From an uncultured SAR116 cluster alpha proteobacterium (GTDB taxonomy: Bacteria; Pseudomonadota; Alphaproteobacteria; Puniceispirillales; Marisalimonadaceae), in assembly GCA_902619485.1 (NCBI GenBank), contig CACNEF010000003.1:1-64000 (forward strand): a stretch of DNA of 64,000 nucleotides. The letters run 5' to 3'. The position numbers and the translations under genes were made by a program. The notes under the pieces are model-generated. The model saw only the letters and a list, made by a program, of their open reading frames with translations, searched no databases and had not been told where the DNA came from. This document shows, in pieces, positions 62,047 to 64,000 of this stretch (position 1 is its first letter; every line of letters starts with the position of its first letter).

Positions 62047-62673
62047 TTATATTTTAGGCTCAGATCGATTAATTAAGCGTTTTATATTTTCTCGGTGCTG
62101 AACAAAACATATTAATGAAATTACGAAGGAACTTAAAAAATATATCAATTCAGTTTCATAATAATACATCAAAAGAGGTATTAAAAAATACGCAATTAGG
62201 GCAGACATAGAGCTTATTTTAAATACTTGTGCAATAATTGCCCATAGCAATAATGCAATTATACCAATATTTAGATTAAGTGATAAAATAACACCAAACC
62301 CAGTTGCAACTCCCTTGCCACCTTTAAATTTGAGCCAAATTGGGAAACAGTGACCTACAACAGCTGATATTGCGACTGTGCATTGATAAAATTCAAGCAT
62401 ATAATAATTATTATCGAAAACTCTAGGTAAAATAATTGTAATTAGATAAATTGCTACTGCACCTTTAGCACCGTCAAGAAGAAGAGTGAAAAGGGCTATT
62501 TTTTTATTTCCGGTTCGTAAAACATTTGTAGCACCAATATTTCCACTGCCAATTTTTCTAATATCTCCTAATCCTGATATTTTGGTTAATATTAATCCAA
62601 AAGGAATTGATCCTAAAAAATATCCAAATATAAATATTAAGCAAAAAACTAAATAATTTAAATCATATGTCAT
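62047..62673 (-). CDS. plsY: Acyl-phosphate glycerol-3-phosphate acyltransferase PlsY
   Basis: First acylation step of phospholipid synthesis, using acyl phosphate made from the ACP pathway. Its 208 residues have five or six helices and three conserved cytoplasmic motifs: GSIPFGLI near 21, SGNIGATNVLR near 42 and KFKGGKGVATGFG near 113. It overlaps pyrC by four bases (ATGA) and belongs to the topA-plsY-pyrC order typical of Alphaproteobacteria. Confidence 0.96.
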   Translation of the reverse strand: MTYDLNYLVFCLIFIFGYFLGSIPFGLILTKISGLGDIRKIGSGNIGATNVLRTGNKKIALFTLLLDGAKGAVAIYLITIILPRVFDNNYYMLEFYQCTVAISAVVGHCFPIWLKFKGGKGVATGFGVILSLNLNIGIIALLLWAIIAQVFKISSMSALIAYFLIPLLMYYYETELIYFLSSFVISLICFVQHRENIKRLINRSEPKI

Positions 62674-63995
62674 TTTATTATTTTATTTTTGAAAATCTGA
62701 TTCATAAAGGCAGCTTGCCCATTAATATAAGTTGCTAAGATTTTGCCATAAATTTTTTTCCCATCAAACGGAGTTGGGCCAGTCTTTAAATTTTCTTGTT
62801 TAATAGTATTAGGCTCATTTTCATTAAAAACTATAAAGTCAGCTAATTTTTCTTCCTCCAAGCTTGGGCTATTAATTCCAAGAATTTTTGCTGGGTTAAT
62901 AGTTAAAAAAGAGATTGCTTTGTTAATATCAATGATTTTTTTATGTACTAAATCTAAGGTAAGTGAAAACAAAGTTTCAATTCCAGACGCGCCAACTGAA
63001 GCGGCAGAAAAAGGTTGAGCTTTTGTGTCCTTTGATCTAGCTCTATGATCAGATGCTATAGCATCAATTGTTCCATCTTGAATTCCTTCAATAATTGCTA
63101 GTCTATCATCTTCGCTTCTTAGAGGAGGAGATAATTTGAATGCTGTGTTGTATGTTAATAATTTACTTTCGTTTAATGAAAAATAAGGTGGAGCAGTATC
63201 ACATGTAATGTATAAGCCTGACCTTTTGGCTTCCCTAATTACGTTTACTGCATCTCTTGTAGACACATGTGCTACGTGATAATGTGCCCCAGTCAACTTA
63301 GCTAACCTGATATCTCTTTCAATCATAATAACTTCAGCACAAGCTGGAATTCCAATTAATCCTAAACGAGTAGATATTTCTCCTTCGTTCATTTCACCTC
63401 TTATAGAGGTTGTTGAAGCTTGATTTAAACCTGATAAATCTTCATCTTCTGCATGTTGTATTATGGGGCGATTGATCATTGTTGCATAACTCATTAATCG
63501 CCTCATAACTAGACTATTTTTAATACTCTTATTCCCATTAGTGAAACCTATTGCCCCCATTTCTGACATTAGCCCAATTTCACTGATTTCCAGACCGTTT
63601 AGATCTTTCGTCGCGGCACCATAAACTATTACTTTTGGAAGATTTATATCTTCTGATTGTCTTTTAATATGATCAATTATAGATGGATTGTTTAACTTTG
63701 GAGTTTGGTTAGGTAGAATTGCCATAGAAGTAATTCCGCTTTCGGCAGCAGTAATTTGAGTGAATTTTAGATTCTCAGTCTTTCCAATATTTACTCGCAT
63801 ATCAAATATACCAGGTGACATTGTAAGACCCTCACAGTCATAAATTATAGTTTGATTATTTTTATTAAATTTTTCTAAATGTAAATCTTTGGATATATTA
63901 GTAATAGTTTCATTATGGATCACTACATTTACTTTTTGATTAAAATTTGTAGCAGGATTTATAAGTTTGATAGATTTAAAAATTGTATGTGTCAT
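62670..63995 (-). CDS. pyrC: Dihydroorotase-like protein (PyrC fold, metal ligands lost)
   Basis: Amidohydrolase-fold protein of 441 residues beside plsY; pyrB probably lies just beyond the window end. In an active dihydroorotase a DxHxH motif binds two zinc ions. Here the position reads DMRVN (65-69), N153 stands where the class I enzymes have Asp, and PPYF (269-272) replaces PHHL. H181, H243 and D316 are kept. This matches the pseudo-dihydroorotase seen in many Alphaproteobacteria, which supports or stabilises aspartate transcarbamoylase instead of catalysing. An active enzyme should be encoded elsewhere; none is in the window. Confidence 0.88.
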   Translation of the reverse strand: MTHTIFKSIKLINPATNFNQKVNVVIHNETITNISKDLHLEKFNKNNQTIIYDCEGLTMSPGIFDMRVNIGKTENLKFTQITAAESGITSMAILPNQTPKLNNPSIIDHIKRQSEDINLPKVIVYGAATKDLNGLEISEIGLMSEMGAIGFTNGNKSIKNSLVMRRLMSYATMINRPIIQHAEDEDLSGLNQASTTSIRGEMNEGEISTRLGLIGIPACAEVIMIERDIRLAKLTGAHYHVAHVSTRDAVNVIREAKRSGLYITCDTAPPYFSLNESKLLTYNTAFKLSPPLRSEDDRLAIIEGIQDGTIDAIASDHRARSKDTKAQPFSAASVGASGIETLFSLTLDLVHKKIIDINKAISFLTINPAKILGINSPSLEEEKLADFIVFNENEPNTIKQENLKTGPTPFDGKKIYGKILATYINGQAAFMNQIFKNKIIK

Positions 63996-64000
63996 TGAAT

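Noticed and set aside
1-64000. tRNA, rRNA, CRISPR or insertion sequences
   Set aside because: Intergenic gaps are all below 200 bases and show no cloverleaf, spaced direct repeats or transposase; none was found by reading.

Overview
This is a strongly A+T-rich, tightly packed chromosomal segment from a flagellated alphaproteobacterium, probably a small-genome (streamlined), marine-type lineage. The assignment rests on alphaproteobacterial gene neighbourhoods (radA-cvpA-purF-SDR next to alr/dnaB/rplI/rpsR/rpsF; pepA divergent from lptF-lptG; topA-plsY-pyrC) and on alphaproteobacteria-typical families (FlbD, HdaA, EipB/DUF1849, the tiny aa3-oxidase subunit IV, DUF6165, a dihydroorotase-like protein without metal ligands). 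The exact clade cannot be fixed from the window. No rRNA, tRNA, CRISPR, insertion sequence or prophage was seen, and no stretch over 300 bases lacks a gene.

Region 1 (1-12,120) is a filament locus. After the tail of a DUF6165 gene come three large, dissimilar flagellins (1003, 841 and 664 aa). With them are a TPR/2-oxoglutarate-oxygenase-like protein co-oriented with flagellin 2, FliS and FliT-like chaperones, a small unknown ORF and a FleQ/FlrA-like sigma-54 activator. The middle regions of the flagellins are mosaics. Flagellins 1 and 3 share Flagellin-IN-type segments. Flagellins 1 and 2 share tandem modules of about 80-90 residues that recall phage structural proteins.

Region 2 (12,240-28,336) is a basal-body and export cluster on the + strand: flbD-like, fliE-F-G-H-I-J, fliK-L-M-N, fliO-P-Q-R, flhB, then four small uncharacterised genes. 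Near-consensus sigma-54 promoters (TGGCA-N6-TTGC) stand before the flbD-like gene, fliK, fliO and flagellin 2. Flagellins 1 and 3 instead carry a shared TAAACA-N12/13-GTCGTAA element that looks like a FliA-type promoter. The two sigma-54 activators are complementary: one has a DNA-binding helix-turn-helix but no receiver domain, the other has a receiver-like domain but no helix-turn-helix.

Region 3 (28,333-38,018, - strand) is housekeeping: SDR, purF, cvpA, radA, an MlaF/MlaE ABC pair, alr, dnaB, rplI, rpsR and rpsF with a structured leader. Region 4 (38,201-43,107, + strand) is the fatty-acid run fabD-fabG-acpP-fabF, then mltG and gmk. Region 5 (43,112-48,475, - strand) holds rsmA, pdxA, a SurA-like chaperone, lptG and lptF. 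Region 6 (48,565-57,268) has pepA, ndk, a 42-aa cytochrome oxidase subunit, purM, a DUF2066 protein, an AI-2E permease, hdaA, rnd, eipB and rpmG. Region 7 (57,324-63,995, - strand) has rnr, topA, plsY and a pseudo-dihydroorotase-type pyrC.

Most convergent gene pairs overlap or lie within 8 bases of each other. The only strong G+C-rich terminator is the bidirectional one between flagellin 1 and the TPR gene.
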